Assembly: GCA_016706545.1 (NCBI GenBank)
Contig: JADJJK010000002.1
Location: forward strand, 1-64,000
Length of the DNA stretch: 64,000 nucleotides
From: Myxococcales bacterium
Lineage (GTDB): Bacteria > Myxococcota_A > Polyangia > Haliangiales > Haliangiaceae
Direction of reading: 5' to 3'
Shown here in pieces: positions 53,533-61,733 of the stretch (within the stretch, counting starts at the first letter, position 1; every line of letters starts with the position of its first letter). The position numbers and the translations under genes are program-made. The notes below the pieces were generated by a model. It was not told the origin of the DNA, ran no database searches, and worked only from the letters and a program-made list of their open reading frames with translations.

Positions 53533-55083
53533 TCAGTAGGAGACCGCCAGGGTGAGCGCGCCGCCGATGAACCGGTCCGCCGCGCCGCCGACGTCCTTGG
53601 TGGCGGCGTCCGCGTCGCGGTTGTTGGAGAGCTCGCCGTTGCCCTTGAAGCTGTAGCCCAGCACGGCCACGTCCCCGGCCAGGCGAAGGGCCAGGCGGCG
53701 GCTGAGCTCGAACTCGAGGCCGGCCTCCGCCTCGAACGCGGTGATGGTGGCCCCGCCGTACGAGTTGGCCTTCTCGATGGCCCCCGCCGAGGTCACGAGC
53801 AGCGCCCGAGCGTCTCCAAAGAAAGCGACCTTGCCCATCGGCAAGCGAAAGGCGAGCCCTGGGGTCACCATGGCGTAGTCCACGTCCGGCATGTCCACGT
53901 TGACGTTGCCGCGCGAGATGACGAACGTGCGCCGACCGTAGCCGCCCAGCAAGGTGACCGACGCGCGGTTGCGCTTGTTGCCAAGGCGAAAGCGAACGTC
54001 CACCGAGTAGTGGCGCACGGTGGTGGGCAGCTCCATGCCGGCGGTCCGGATCTTGAGGCCGAACGTCTGGTCCAGCTCGAAGCCGACGCCCAGCCCCGAC
54101 AGCATCCCGGAGCCCCCGAAGGCCAGCGGGTACACCTCTCCCTGCACCCGCACCCCCGGCACCACGCCCTCGCCCTTGTAGTCCTTGGGCGCCTGCTCGA
54201 ACGCGCGGTGGTTGAAGCGCAGCGAGCGATTGGACGCAGAAGGACCGGCGCTGACACGCGCCGGCGGGCTGATGGCCAGCCGCGCCGCCAGCTCCTCCGC
54301 GCCCTCGCCCACATCCTCCGAGTCCGTCACCTCGCCGTCCGCCTCACGAGCGCCCTTGCGCTCGGGCTTGCGTGGCTCGTCTTCCTCTTCCTGGGAGGAC
54401 TCGACCCCGGTGCGCTCGGCGAAGCGAGACTTCCCTGGCCGCCCGGTGACCGGGCGAAACTTCTTGTCCTTGGGTTGCAGCGGGTCTTCGGAGTCCTCGC
54501 CAAACCGGTCTTCGTTCGCGTCTTCGTTGGCGCCTTCGTTCCTGCCCTCGCCGTCACGGACCTCGACTCCCTTGCCCTTGCCCTTCCCCTTGCCCTTGCC
54601 TTTGCCCTTGCCGCTCACCGGCACCTCGGCGCTCTCGACGGGGTCGTCGCCGCCGGAGGCTGCGGCCAAGATGGTCGACACCGCGGTGCGTACCCCTGTG
54701 CGAACGCGGTCGTTCTTGGGCTTGCCCGTGTAGATGATCCAGGCGGAGCGGGACTTGCGGGCCCCCAGCGGGAACACGCGAAGCTGAAGCTTGTTGCCTT
54801 CGCTGGTCTTCTCCACGGAGCCCATCACCAGCGCGTCCGCCTCCAGCTCTGCGATCAGCCGCCCCGCCTGCTGGTCGTCGATCGACACCGCCAGCTCCTC
54901 GGCGGACCGGGTCACCGCCTTGGGAGAGATCACCGTGAACTCGCCTTCGAGCGCCGAGACCACGGCGTTGGTCACCGCGGCCCCGCGATCTCCCACGATG
55001 GGAGCCACTGCCACCCTCTTTTGGGCCCAGGCCGATGCACAGGTCAGAACGACAATTGCTAACGCCAAGGCACCGCGGATCAT
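53533..55083 (-). CDS. Exported protein with GKGK linker and C-terminal barrel
   Basis: A 516-residue exported protein. Signal ALALAIVVLTCASAWA is followed by a domain of about 130 residues (KRVAVAPIVGDRGAAVTNAV, ELEADALVMGSVEK) resembling the CsgG/TolB-type nucleotide-like fold that assembles lipoprotein secretion pores. A linker of Gly-Lys repeats and an acidic/basic disordered region fill residues about 160-290. The last 220 residues have strand-like segments ending LTLAVSY, as expected of an outer-membrane barrel. Start: ATG at 55083 lies seven bases downstream of a perfect TATAAT, so the message may be leaderless. The ATG at 55092 would overlap that box. Function unknown. Confidence 0.72.
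   Translation of the reverse strand: MIRGALALAIVVLTCASAWAQKRVAVAPIVGDRGAAVTNAVVSALEGEFTVISPKAVTRSAEELAVSIDDQQAGRLIAELEADALVMGSVEKTSEGNKLQLRVFPLGARKSRSAWIIYTGKPKNDRVRTGVRTAVSTILAAASGGDDPVESAEVPVSGKGKGKGKGKGKGKGVEVRDGEGRNEGANEDANEDRFGEDSEDPLQPKDKKFRPVTGRPGKSRFAERTGVESSQEEEDEPRKPERKGAREADGEVTDSEDVGEGAEELAARLAISPPARVSAGPSASNRSLRFNHRAFEQAPKDYKGEGVVPGVRVQGEVYPLAFGGSGMLSGLGVGFELDQTFGLKIRTAGMELPTTVRHYSVDVRFRLGNKRNRASVTLLGGYGRRTFVISRGNVNVDMPDVDYAMVTPGLAFRLPMGKVAFFGDARALLVTSAGAIEKANSYGGATITAFEAEAGLEFELSRRLALRLAGDVAVLGYSFKGNGELSNNRDADAATKDVGGAADRFIGGALTLAVSY
54569..54612 (-). repeat. Hexamer repeat encoding Gly-Lys linker
   Basis: About seven CCCTTG-type hexamers, with minor variants, encode a (GK)n linker in the exported protein. 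Confidence 0.75.
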
Positions 55084-55090
55084 GTCGGTC

Positions 55091-55096
55091 ATTATA
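55091..55096 (-). promoter_or_regulatory. TATAAT -10 box seven bases before ATG
   Basis: A perfect -10 consensus on the minus strand ends seven bases before the ATG at 55083, placing the likely transcription start at or next to the start codon. No -35 consensus at 17 bases is evident. Confidence 0.6.
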
Positions 55097-55174
55097 CCGA
55101 ACCATCCGCCCTGCGACGGCGCAAAACACGAAGGGGCTTGCCTTCCTCATCAACCCGTGGCCAGCTCGCCCGGT

Positions 55175-55666
55175 ATGGATCCCATCGACCGCGAGAACTT
55201 GCGCATCACCGGCCGGCATCGCGCCGTCACTGAACCGCACGTGGCCGTACAAGACGACGTGACGGTGGTGGTGACCCAGGCCTTCGGTCCCAAGGGCGAC
55301 AACTTGGTGGGCATCTCCGGGGTCGAGTTCGACGGGTATCCGGCGATTACTATTAAGATCCGGGTAGGTGAACGCGAGGGCTACGTCCACCTGAGCCCGC
55401 TGCACGGCGACGGCCGCAAGGCCACCATGATGGAGGTGCCGCACGGCACCCGCTGCGAGCTTCTATGCCCGGTCTCCGGCCAGCAGCTAGACCTGGTCGG
55501 CGAAGTGGAGGATGGGTCAGGCGCGAAATACTACGCGATCTACCTCACACCTCAGCTCTCCCAGGGATCCATGGTGATGATCTCGGATCTCTGGGGTCAC
55601 TATCACTCTCGCATCGTCGATGAGTTCGAGCTCATCTCCGCCTGGGCGCGCGCCCATCCGGACTGA
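55175..55666 (+). CDS. Conserved small protein of unknown function
   Basis: A 163-residue soluble protein, MDPIDRENLRITGRHRAVTE, with no signal or membrane part. It is rich in beta-type segments (HVAVQDDVTVVVTQAFGPKG, ISGVEFDGYPAITIKIRVG) and has two CxxC-like cysteines in GTRCELLCPVSGQQL, which may bind metal. The C-terminus reads SMVMISDLWGHYHSRIVDEF. I do not recognise the family. ATG at 55175 is chosen; the upstream frame is antisense to the exported protein gene and the gap is only 91 bases, so the two promoters overlap. It converges on the SET-domain gene across the 11-base repeats. Confidence 0.68.
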   Translation: MDPIDRENLRITGRHRAVTEPHVAVQDDVTVVVTQAFGPKGDNLVGISGVEFDGYPAITIKIRVGEREGYVHLSPLHGDGRKATMMEVPHGTRCELLCPVSGQQLDLVGEVEDGSGAKYYAIYLTPQLSQGSMVMISDLWGHYHSRIVDEFELISAWARAHPD

Positions 55667-55675
55667 ACCGAGGCG

Positions 55676-55818
55676 CGCCCGAGACGTGATCGAGGCGTGA
55701 TCGAGGCGTGCCCGAGGCGCGATCGACACGCGCCCGAGATGTGATCGACACGCGCCCGAGACGTGATCGACACGTGATCGACACGCGCCGCTGATGTGTT
55801 CGAGCGGTGATCGAGGCG
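55676..55818. repeat. 11-base tandem repeat, 13 units
   Basis: Thirteen consecutive 11-base units fit the pattern YGMYCGASRCG. They alternate mainly between TGATCGACACG and CGCCCGAGACG types, with units 11 and 12 the most degenerate. The block fills the convergent gap between two stop codons. The period is close to one turn of DNA, so each unit presents the same face. Confidence 0.85.
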
Positions 55819-55849
55819 GGAATCGACGTCGAATCAGCCGCAGGATCGG

Positions 55850-56329
55850 TCAGCGCAGGCGCGCGCGCAGCTCAGGCGAGAGCTGGTCGGCTTCCGACAT
55901 GTCAACGATGACCCCGCGGCAGCGCGCCGAGCCACACGCGCACGGCTCGGCGACGTCTGCGGCGAACTCGTAGTCGTACGTCAGCTCTTCACCGGGCTCG
56001 ATGGCGCGGACCGCGACCCACCACGCACGCGCGGTCTTCTTGGCCTCGTCCCAGTCGGTGTCCACGTACGTGTTCGGATCGCAGGCGTGGTTTATCCAGC
56101 GCGTCTGACATACCAGATCGAAGAACAGCGGAGGACCCTCTTCCTTGTCCGCCGTCAGCTCGTATCCTGGCAAGATCAGCGAGTACGTGTCGTCGAAGTC
56201 ATCGTCTTCTCGGTAGAGGATCCCGTCTCCCCAGCACACGACCTCCCCCTCTTCGAAGCGGCGCAGCGCGATCACGCCGTAACCGTGAATGGCCGAACGC
56301 ACCACCTTTAGTCCGTCGAGTACTGGCAT
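55850..56329 (-). CDS. SET-domain protein lysine methyltransferase
   Basis: A 159-residue protein consisting of a SET domain. The SAM/active-site knot is complete: RWINHACDPNTYV (about 77-89) and PGEELTYDYEF (about 112-122) with the catalytic Tyr. A post-SET Cys cluster (CACGSARCRG, about 130-139) matches the zinc site that closes the substrate channel, with the fourth ligand probably from Cys in NHAC. This is a compact eukaryotic-like arrangement seen sporadically in bacteria. Target proteins are unknown. It has no nuclear or effector signals. ATG 56329 is the first start at the domain edge. It is divergent from pfkA (139-base gap) and ends near the 11-base repeats. Confidence 0.88.
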   Translation of the reverse strand: MPVLDGLKVVRSAIHGYGVIALRRFEEGEVVCWGDGILYREDDDFDDTYSLILPGYELTADKEEGPPLFFDLVCQTRWINHACDPNTYVDTDWDEAKKTARAWWVAVRAIEPGEELTYDYEFAADVAEPCACGSARCRGVIVDMSEADQLSPELRARLR

Positions 56330-56455
56330 CGAAGCTCGATGTGCCAGAACCGTTCTGCGTTGTCAAACCGCTGTGCATGCTGGTTGCCGTGCCGCGACCA
56401 TGGTGGCCGGATCTCGAATCGCGCGCGGAAGGCATGCAAAGCGCGCTGGCCAAGG

Positions 56456-56461
56456 CATACT
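56456..56461 (+). promoter_or_regulatory. CATACT -10-like box seven bases before pfkA ATG
   Basis: CATACT is followed by exactly seven bases (GCCCGCG) and then the pfkA ATG. No ribosome binding site is present, which fits a leaderless transcript. Confidence 0.45.
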
Positions 56462-56468
56462 GCCCGCG

Positions 56469-57557
56469 ATGAGCAAGCGAATCGGCATCCTCACAGGTGG
56501 CGGTGATTGCCCGGGCCTAAACGGCGTCATCCGGGCCGCCACGCTTCACGCACGAACGACGTATGGATGGGAAGTCGTCGGCATCCGCAACGGCTTCGAA
56601 GGACTCTACGAAGAAGAGTACATCGATCTCACCCCGTCGAACGTGGCGTCGCTGCTGCCGCGCGGCGGCACCATGTTGGGGTCGTCCAACCGCGCCAACC
56701 CCTTTGCCTATCCGGTCAAGCTGCCGGACGGCCGCGTCGAGATCCATGATGTGTCCGCGCGCTGCCTGGACAACCTGCACAAGCTCGATCTGACCGGGCT
56801 CATCGTCGTCGGCGGTGACGGCACGATGTCGTTTGGCCAGAAGTTCATCGAGCGAGGCATGACCCGCGTGGTGGGCGTGCCCAAGACCATCGACAACGAC
56901 CTGGAGGCCACCGACTACACCGTCGGCTTTCAGACCGCGGTCGAGGTGGTGGTCGACGCCATCGAGCGCTTGCACACCACGGCCGAGAGCCACGAGCGCA
57001 TCATGATCATCGAGGTCATGGGCCGCTACGCCGGATGGATCGCCCTGACCTCCGGCCTCGCCGGCGGCGCGCACGTCGTGCTCATCCCGGAGATCGAATA
57101 CGATCCCGAGCGCGTGATCGCGGCCTTTCACCATCGCCACGGCCGCGGTGTGAGCTACAGCATCGTCGTGGTCGCCGAGGGAGCGCGGCCCAAGGGCGGC
57201 GGCTACTCGGTGGTCACGCCCGGAGATCCCACCAAGCAGGAGAAGCTCGGCGGCGCCGGCCAGCGGCTCGCCGAGTACATCGAGGCAAACACCGAGTACG
57301 AGGTCCGCTCCACGGTGCTTGGCCACATCCAGCGCGGCGGCAGCCCGTGCGCCTTCGACCGAGAGCTGGCGACTCGCTTCGGCGTCAAGGCCGTCGAGCT
57401 CATCGCGGACGGCAAGTTCGGACACGTCGCCGCCATGGAGAACGGCCACCTGGTCGGCAAGCCCATCGACAAGGCGGTCAAGAAGCTCAAGCTCGTGGAC
57501 CCCAAGGGCGAGCTGGCCCGCACCGCGCGCGGCATCGGCATCGAGCTGGGCGGCTAG
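56469..57557 (+). CDS. pfkA: 6-phosphofructokinase
   Basis: A 362-residue enzyme phosphorylating fructose 6-phosphate in glycolysis. RIGILTGGGDCPGLNGVIRA forms the phosphate-binding start. The donor-site residues read GGDGTMSFG and VPKTIDNDLEATDYTVGF. Gly in GGDG (not GGDD) with Lys in PKTIDND is the combination of the long 'group III' ATP-type enzymes; classical PPi enzymes have Asp and Lys there. MGRYAGWIAL, IPEIEYDPE and LGHIQRGGSP complete the fold. Length suits group III. Phosphoryl donor cannot be proven by sequence alone. The ATG at 56469 follows a CATACT box by seven bases and no ribosome site is seen. Confidence 0.95.
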   Translation: MSKRIGILTGGGDCPGLNGVIRAATLHARTTYGWEVVGIRNGFEGLYEEEYIDLTPSNVASLLPRGGTMLGSSNRANPFAYPVKLPDGRVEIHDVSARCLDNLHKLDLTGLIVVGGDGTMSFGQKFIERGMTRVVGVPKTIDNDLEATDYTVGFQTAVEVVVDAIERLHTTAESHERIMIIEVMGRYAGWIALTSGLAGGAHVVLIPEIEYDPERVIAAFHHRHGRGVSYSIVVVAEGARPKGGGYSVVTPGDPTKQEKLGGAGQRLAEYIEANTEYEVRSTVLGHIQRGGSPCAFDRELATRFGVKAVELIADGKFGHVAAMENGHLVGKPIDKAVKKLKLVDPKGELARTARGIGIELGG

Positions 57558-57571
57558 CGCAGGCTGGCAGG

Positions 57572-58156
57572 CTAGCGCAGGCGCTTGCGGATCGCGTCGA
57601 TCACCTCGGCGTAGCTCGTCGACTCCACCACCTCGGCCATCTCCGCGGTGTAGCGAGACACCAGATCTTCTCGTCCGCGCTCGGAGGCGTCGCGCCGGGC
57701 GTGGTCGAGCGTGATGAAGGCCCGCTCGGCGTTGATGAAGTACTGCACCATCGAGAGCACGGCGCGCGCCGCGCTGGTGGTCATCGAACGAGAGGAGTCG
57801 GCGAAGGCGAAGCGCCGCCCCTCGGAGTTGACGACGTGGATCTCGACCTTGGCCACCGCGTCCACCCCGCTCTTGCCGTTCTTGGTGGCGAGCTCTGCGG
57901 ACACCGTGAACTCCACCATCTGGATCGAGTGCAGCGACTGGACCTCTCGCCCGTAGCGCGCCAGGAGCGCGGCGTAGATGGCGTCGACGAGACCCACGCC
58001 CGTCCCCTCCACCTCGAGCGGCCCGCCGCGCTCCGCGATGGAGAGCTTGACCGAGACCTGTTGTTCCGGCTTCTCATCGACGATGAGCCGCAGCAGCGTC
58101 AGCTCGAGGTAGTTGCCCCCGAGCACCCGGCGAATCAATGGATCATGTTCCGGCAT
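57572..58156 (-). CDS. Stand-alone LeuA regulatory-domain protein
   Basis: A 194-residue protein matching the C-terminal allosteric domain of 2-isopropylmalate synthase (LeuA) with no catalytic barrel. Conserved LeuA pieces are LELTLLRLIVDEKPEQQVSV, EVEGTGVGLVDAIYAALLAR, the VNSEGRRFAFADSSRSMTTS segment and ARAVLSMVQYFIN. In LeuA this domain binds leucine. A free copy might bind a branched-chain metabolite and regulate a partner, or dimerise with the real enzyme, but neither is shown. The start ATG at 58156 has AGAGG six bases upstream. It converges on pfkA 14 bases away. Confidence 0.82.
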   Translation of the reverse strand: MPEHDPLIRRVLGGNYLELTLLRLIVDEKPEQQVSVKLSIAERGGPLEVEGTGVGLVDAIYAALLARYGREVQSLHSIQMVEFTVSAELATKNGKSGVDAVAKVEIHVVNSEGRRFAFADSSRSMTTSAARAVLSMVQYFINAERAFITLDHARRDASERGREDLVSRYTAEMAEVVESTSYAEVIDAIRKRLR

Positions 58157-58543
58157 CGAACCTCTCTATGGCCCCGTCGGGCCGCTGATAGCCTGGAGGG
58201 AACAACAAGCCCGCTTTGCGACCTGCGCCGGCACGAGCAACGGCGTGCGACCGCGTAGACCTCGCGCTTGTGGCTCTACGATACCGCGCCAGACCGACTT
58301 GCCCAGCAGTTCTTGAGCGCCCTGCACCATCTGCCTGCACCTGAAAAGACGACCTGGCGCGAGGTTCTTTAACACCCCGAAACGGTGGGTCGCGCGCGAA
58401 CGCGCACGCGCGAAGCGCCGGTCATCCTCATCGGCGACCACCACCCGCGGACGATTTGTCGCGGTACGATTTCGCTTGACGCAAGGAGCGCGCCATCGCC
58501 GCCGGTCCGCCATGAGATCGCGCCTCGGTGGGCCGGGGCCGTG
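58157..58543. other. Gap with no supported gene; possible tiny frame
   Basis: About 390 bases without a convincing gene. A 34-codon frame (TTG 58268 to TAA 58372) reads DTAPDRLAQQFLSALHHL and looks protein-like but has no start context. It may be a remnant. I find no RNA gene here. Confidence 0.3.
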
Positions 58544-58563
58544 ATGTTTTCCAGGGCCTGGGG

Positions 58564-58569
58564 CATAGT
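58564..58569 (+). promoter_or_regulatory. CATAGT -10-like box seven bases before GTG
   Basis: CATAGT is followed by exactly seven bases and then the GTG at 58577, the preferred start of the glycosylase gene. The spacing is identical to that at pfkA and at 55083. Confidence 0.4.
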
Positions 58570-58576
58570 GCGCGCC

Positions 58577-59308
58577 GTGGATCGACTCGTGCAGATCACT
58601 CGTCACGTGACAACCCTCAAGGCCTGTCGCGCGTGCCCGGACATGATCCCGCCTGTGGTCTCGGGCCTCCCCGTCCTTGCAGAGATCATGCTGATCGGAC
58701 AAGCCCCAGGCATCAAGGAGGGACCGGCGCAGCGGCCGTTCGCCTGGACCGCGGGCAAGACCATGTTCGGGTGGTTCGAGAGCATCGGGGTGCGCGAGGA
58801 GGCGTTTCGCCACCGCGCCTACATGGCGGCGGTGTGCCGCTGCTTCCCCGGCAAGAACCCGCGAGGCGGCGGCGGCGACCGCGTGCCGGACGCAGACGAG
58901 ATCGAACGCTGCTCGGTCCACCTGGCGTCCGAGATCGAGATCCTGCGCCCGCTGCTCCTCTTGCCAGTTGGCAAGCTGGCCATCGCCCAGATCTTGCCCG
59001 AGCTCGCCCAGCTCACCGACGCCGTCGGGCGTTGTCATCGCGCCACGTGGCACGGCCACAAGGCCGACGTGATCCCGCTGCCACACCCATCCGGGGCGTC
59101 CACGTGGCATCGCATGGAGCCCGGCAAGTCGTTGCTGGATGCGGCGCTGCGCCTGGTGGCGGACCACCCGGCCTGGCGCCGCCTGATCGCCGCGGAGGCC
59201 GCCTCTCCAACCGCAGCCGCCCCCGCGACGGCGGCGCCGGTTCCCACCAAGGCGCCGCGGCGCCCGCCCACGACGGCCAAGCCTGCCGCCCGTGCGCGCG
59301 CGCGCTGA
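58577..59308 (+). CDS. Uracil-DNA glycosylase superfamily protein
   Basis: A protein of about 243 residues of the Fe-S uracil-DNA glycosylase type. An N-terminal CxxC (LKACRACPDMI) supplies cluster cysteines. The first active-site motif reads MLIGQAPGIKEG followed by RPFAWTAGKTMFGWFESIG, the second VIPLPHPSGASTWHR. More cysteines (AAVCRCF, IERCSVHL) may be the other ligands. These enzymes remove uracil or other deaminated bases from DNA. The last 45 residues are an Ala/Pro/Lys-rich tail that may bind DNA. GTG 58577 is preferred because the Cys motif begins soon after and a -10-like box is spaced seven bases upstream; ATG 58544 is an alternative. The M20 gene follows after 28 bases. Confidence 0.82.
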   Translation: MDRLVQITRHVTTLKACRACPDMIPPVVSGLPVLAEIMLIGQAPGIKEGPAQRPFAWTAGKTMFGWFESIGVREEAFRHRAYMAAVCRCFPGKNPRGGGGDRVPDADEIERCSVHLASEIEILRPLLLLPVGKLAIAQILPELAQLTDAVGRCHRATWHGHKADVIPLPHPSGASTWHRMEPGKSLLDAALRLVADHPAWRRLIAAEAASPTAAAPATAAPVPTKAPRRPPTTAKPAARARAR

Positions 59309-59336
59309 CCTGCTGTCGTGTCCCAAAGGAGGCCCC

Positions 59337-60452
59337 ATGTCGACCTTGAACGCCCCGGCCGCGCTGCTCGCAGAGCTCGTCGCCTTCCCCACCCAGCAAG
59401 CGGGCCCTGACCGCGGCGCTGGGGACGAGCTGGCGATGTGCCGCCACCTGGCGCCTCGCCTGGAGCGCGCCGGCGCCACGGTCGAGATCTTCCCGGTGGT
59501 CCGCGGCAGCGGTGAGCCCGGCGCGTACTTGCTGGCGCGCTGGGGCACGCCGCGCCTCCTCATCAACGCCCACGTCGACACCGTGCCGGCCAACCGCGGC
59601 TGGAGCCAGGACCCGTGGACCCCCAAGCTGGTGGGAGACCGGCTCTATGGCCTTGGCACCGCGGACACCAAGGGGGCGATCGCCGCCGCCGTGATCGCCG
59701 CCGAGCGCAGCCACCCCGAGGACCTTGGCTTGCTGTTCTCCGGAGACGAGGAGCACGGCACTGCCTGCGTGACCGCGTTCTTGGCCAGCAGCGTCGCGCG
59801 CGACGTGGAGTACGCGGTGGTGTGTGAGCCCACCGCGCGGCGGGCTGGGCTGGCGCACCGGGGCGTCATCGCCTCGCGCGCCACCTTGCGCGGCAGCGGC
59901 GGCCATTCGTCCAAGGCCGACCACCTGCCACGACCGATCCCGCAGCTCGCCCGGCTCGCGGTGGCGCTCGACGAGCTGGGCAGAGCCCGGCTGCACGACG
60001 GCCCCGCCGACATGAAGGGGCTGTGCCTCAACGTCGCGGGCCTCTCCGGCGGGGTCGCGTTCAACGTGGTCCCGTCGCAGGCCGAGCTGACGTGGTCGCT
60101 GCGTCCATGGCCCGGGTTTCACGCGCAGGCCTGGCACCAGGAGGTCGCCGAGCTCGCCCGCGCGATCGATCCGCTGATCGAGCTGTCCAGCGTGATCGAT
60201 CACCAGCCCTTCCGCTGCGAGCGCCCCGCGCCGCTGACCCAGCTCCTCGCCGGGCACGTCCACGAGTTCGGGCCGCTGGATTTCTGGACCGAAGCTGCGC
60301 TCTACGCCGAGCGCGGCATCCACGCCGTCGTCGTCGGCCCGGGCGACATCGCCCAGGCCCACACCGCCGACGAGTGGGTGGCGCTCGACGATCTGGACTG
60401 GGCGGTGCGCCTGTTCACCGACTTGATCACGCGACCGCGTCCGGCTCCTTAG
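59337..60452 (+). CDS. M20-family deacetylase (ArgE/acetylcitrulline deacetylase-like)
   Basis: A 371-residue zinc amidohydrolase. Metal ligands and catalytic residues are visible in LINAHVDTVPANRGW (His, Asp), GLGTADTKGAIAAAV (Asp), FSGDEEHGTACV (Glu-Glu) and GPGDIAQAHTADEWV (His). The lid domain begins HRGVIASRATLRGSGGHSSK. It matches ArgE/DapE-type enzymes that remove acetyl or succinyl groups; the DPWTPKLVGDRLYGLG segment recalls N-acetylcitrulline deacetylase of Xanthomonas. ATG 59337 has a very good AAAGGAGG six bases upstream. The next gene is an N-acetylglutamate synthase, so the pair probably belongs to arginine biosynthesis. Substrate assignment between acetylornithine and acetylcitrulline is inference. 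Confidence 0.88.
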   Translation: MSTLNAPAALLAELVAFPTQQAGPDRGAGDELAMCRHLAPRLERAGATVEIFPVVRGSGEPGAYLLARWGTPRLLINAHVDTVPANRGWSQDPWTPKLVGDRLYGLGTADTKGAIAAAVIAAERSHPEDLGLLFSGDEEHGTACVTAFLASSVARDVEYAVVCEPTARRAGLAHRGVIASRATLRGSGGHSSKADHLPRPIPQLARLAVALDELGRARLHDGPADMKGLCLNVAGLSGGVAFNVVPSQAELTWSLRPWPGFHAQAWHQEVAELARAIDPLIELSSVIDHQPFRCERPAPLTQLLAGHVHEFGPLDFWTEAALYAERGIHAVVVGPGDIAQAHTADEWVALDDLDWAVRLFTDLITRPRPAP

Positions 60453-60499
60453 CGCCTCCCACTTGCATCGCTTTTTCCATCGCCTCCGCGAGCCTCGTC

Positions 60500-61676
60500 A
60501 TGACGCCTCAAGAGCTAGTCCTTCGCTTCCTCGCTTCCGTCGGTCGCCCCGCCGAGGCCCAGCAGTACCTCGAGCTGTTTCGCAACACGCGCAGCGGCAC
60601 CTCCGCGGCGCCCAGCGCGTTCGCGGTGATCCACGTCTCGGACCCGGTGCTCGATCACGCGCTCGACGCGCTGGCGGTGGACCTGCGCTTCCTCGCCGAG
60701 CTGGACCTCCTGCCCGTGCTCGCCTTCGGCGCGGTCGGCGGCGGCAGCGCGGTCAAGAGCGCGCAGCGGGTGGCCGCCGCCCTGCCTCCGCACGTCCGCG
60801 CCACCGTCACGCAGGCGGGGCAGGTCATGCAGGGTGCTGGGCGAAGACTGCCTGCCGCTGGTGCCGCTGGTGCCGCTGCCGGCGCCGCGCAGCGCCGAGG
60901 CCCGCGGCGCGGACGATGGGGCAGACCGCCGCTTTGACGCCCTGTCCGAGCTCGTCCACCAGGTCGCCGCGCGCAAGGTCGTGTTTCTGGGGCGCCGCTC
61001 CGGCCTGCAGCCGCGCGGCGGTCGCGTGGTGTCCATGATCGACCTCGCCGAGGTCGACACCGTCCGCCCCACGCTGCCGGAGCCGCAGGGCGCGCTGCTC
61101 CGCCAGATCGCGCGCGTCATCAACGCGGTGGCCCACCCGATCACCGTCTCGGTCACCTCGCCGCTCGACCTGCTGCGTGAGCTGTTCACGGTCAAGGGCG
61201 CCGGCACGCTGGTCCGACGCGGCATGGTGGTGCAGAGCGCCACCTCCTGGGAGGGCCTCGATCGCGAGCGCCTGCTCACCGTCATCGAGGAGGCGTTCGG
61301 CAAGACCTTGGTCCCCGAGTTCTCCAGCCGCCCGTTTCTCCGTGCGTATGTCGCCGGGGACTACCGCGGCGGGGCCATCGTCACCGAGACCACGCTGGCG
61401 CCGTACCTGTCCAAGTTCGCGGTCACCACCGTGGCGCGCGGCGAGGGCGTCGGCCGAGATCTCTGGCGCAACCTCACCGGGGACTTTCCGCGCCTGTTCT
61501 GGCGCAGCCGGGCCGACAACCCGATCACGAGCTGGTACCGCGAGCAGTGCGATGGCCTGCAGCGCTTCACCCTCGACGGCAAGCCCTGGGTGGCGCTGTG
61601 GCGCGGCCTGGCGCCGCCCGATCTCGCCACCGCCATCGAGTACTGCCAGCGCACGCAACCGGACTTCGACCCCTGA
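60500..61676 (+). CDS. N-acetylglutamate synthase, kinase domain degenerate (one-base frameshift)
   Basis: The first part reads MTPQELVLRFLASVGRPAEA in one frame up to VTQAGQVMQ. The rest reads VLGEDCLPLVPLVPLPAPRS in the next frame to the stop at 61676. One extra G in the GGG at 60832-60834 explains the shift. The joined protein (about 391 residues) has an amino-acid-kinase-like domain followed by an acetyltransferase domain (FLRAYVAGDYRGGAIVTE, FAVTTVARGEGVGRDLWRNL), the layout of the NAGS/NAGK family of Xanthomonas and vertebrates. In the kinase domain the usual VIKxGG and HGxGPQ are replaced by VIHVSDPV and FGAVGGG, so kinase activity is unlikely. It makes N-acetylglutamate for arginine synthesis. 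Confidence 0.8.
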
Positions 61677-61733
61677 CGACACGGCCAGCGCAACGCCGCG
61701 CCCGGACGCCCTCATTCGGGCGGGCGCTCTCGC

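Noticed and set aside
51559..55062. Plus-strand open frame of about 1,167 codons
   Set aside because: It runs antisense to fliQ, fliP, fliO and the exported barrel protein, all supported by family motifs. Long stop-free antisense frames are expected at this GC content.
55676..55818. CRISPR array
   Set aside because: The 11-base units are contiguous, with no spacers and no cas genes in the window.
58166..59626. Minus-strand frame of 486 codons opposite the uracil-DNA glycosylase
   Set aside because: The plus strand carries both glycosylase motifs and an Fe-S cysteine pair; the minus frame has none.
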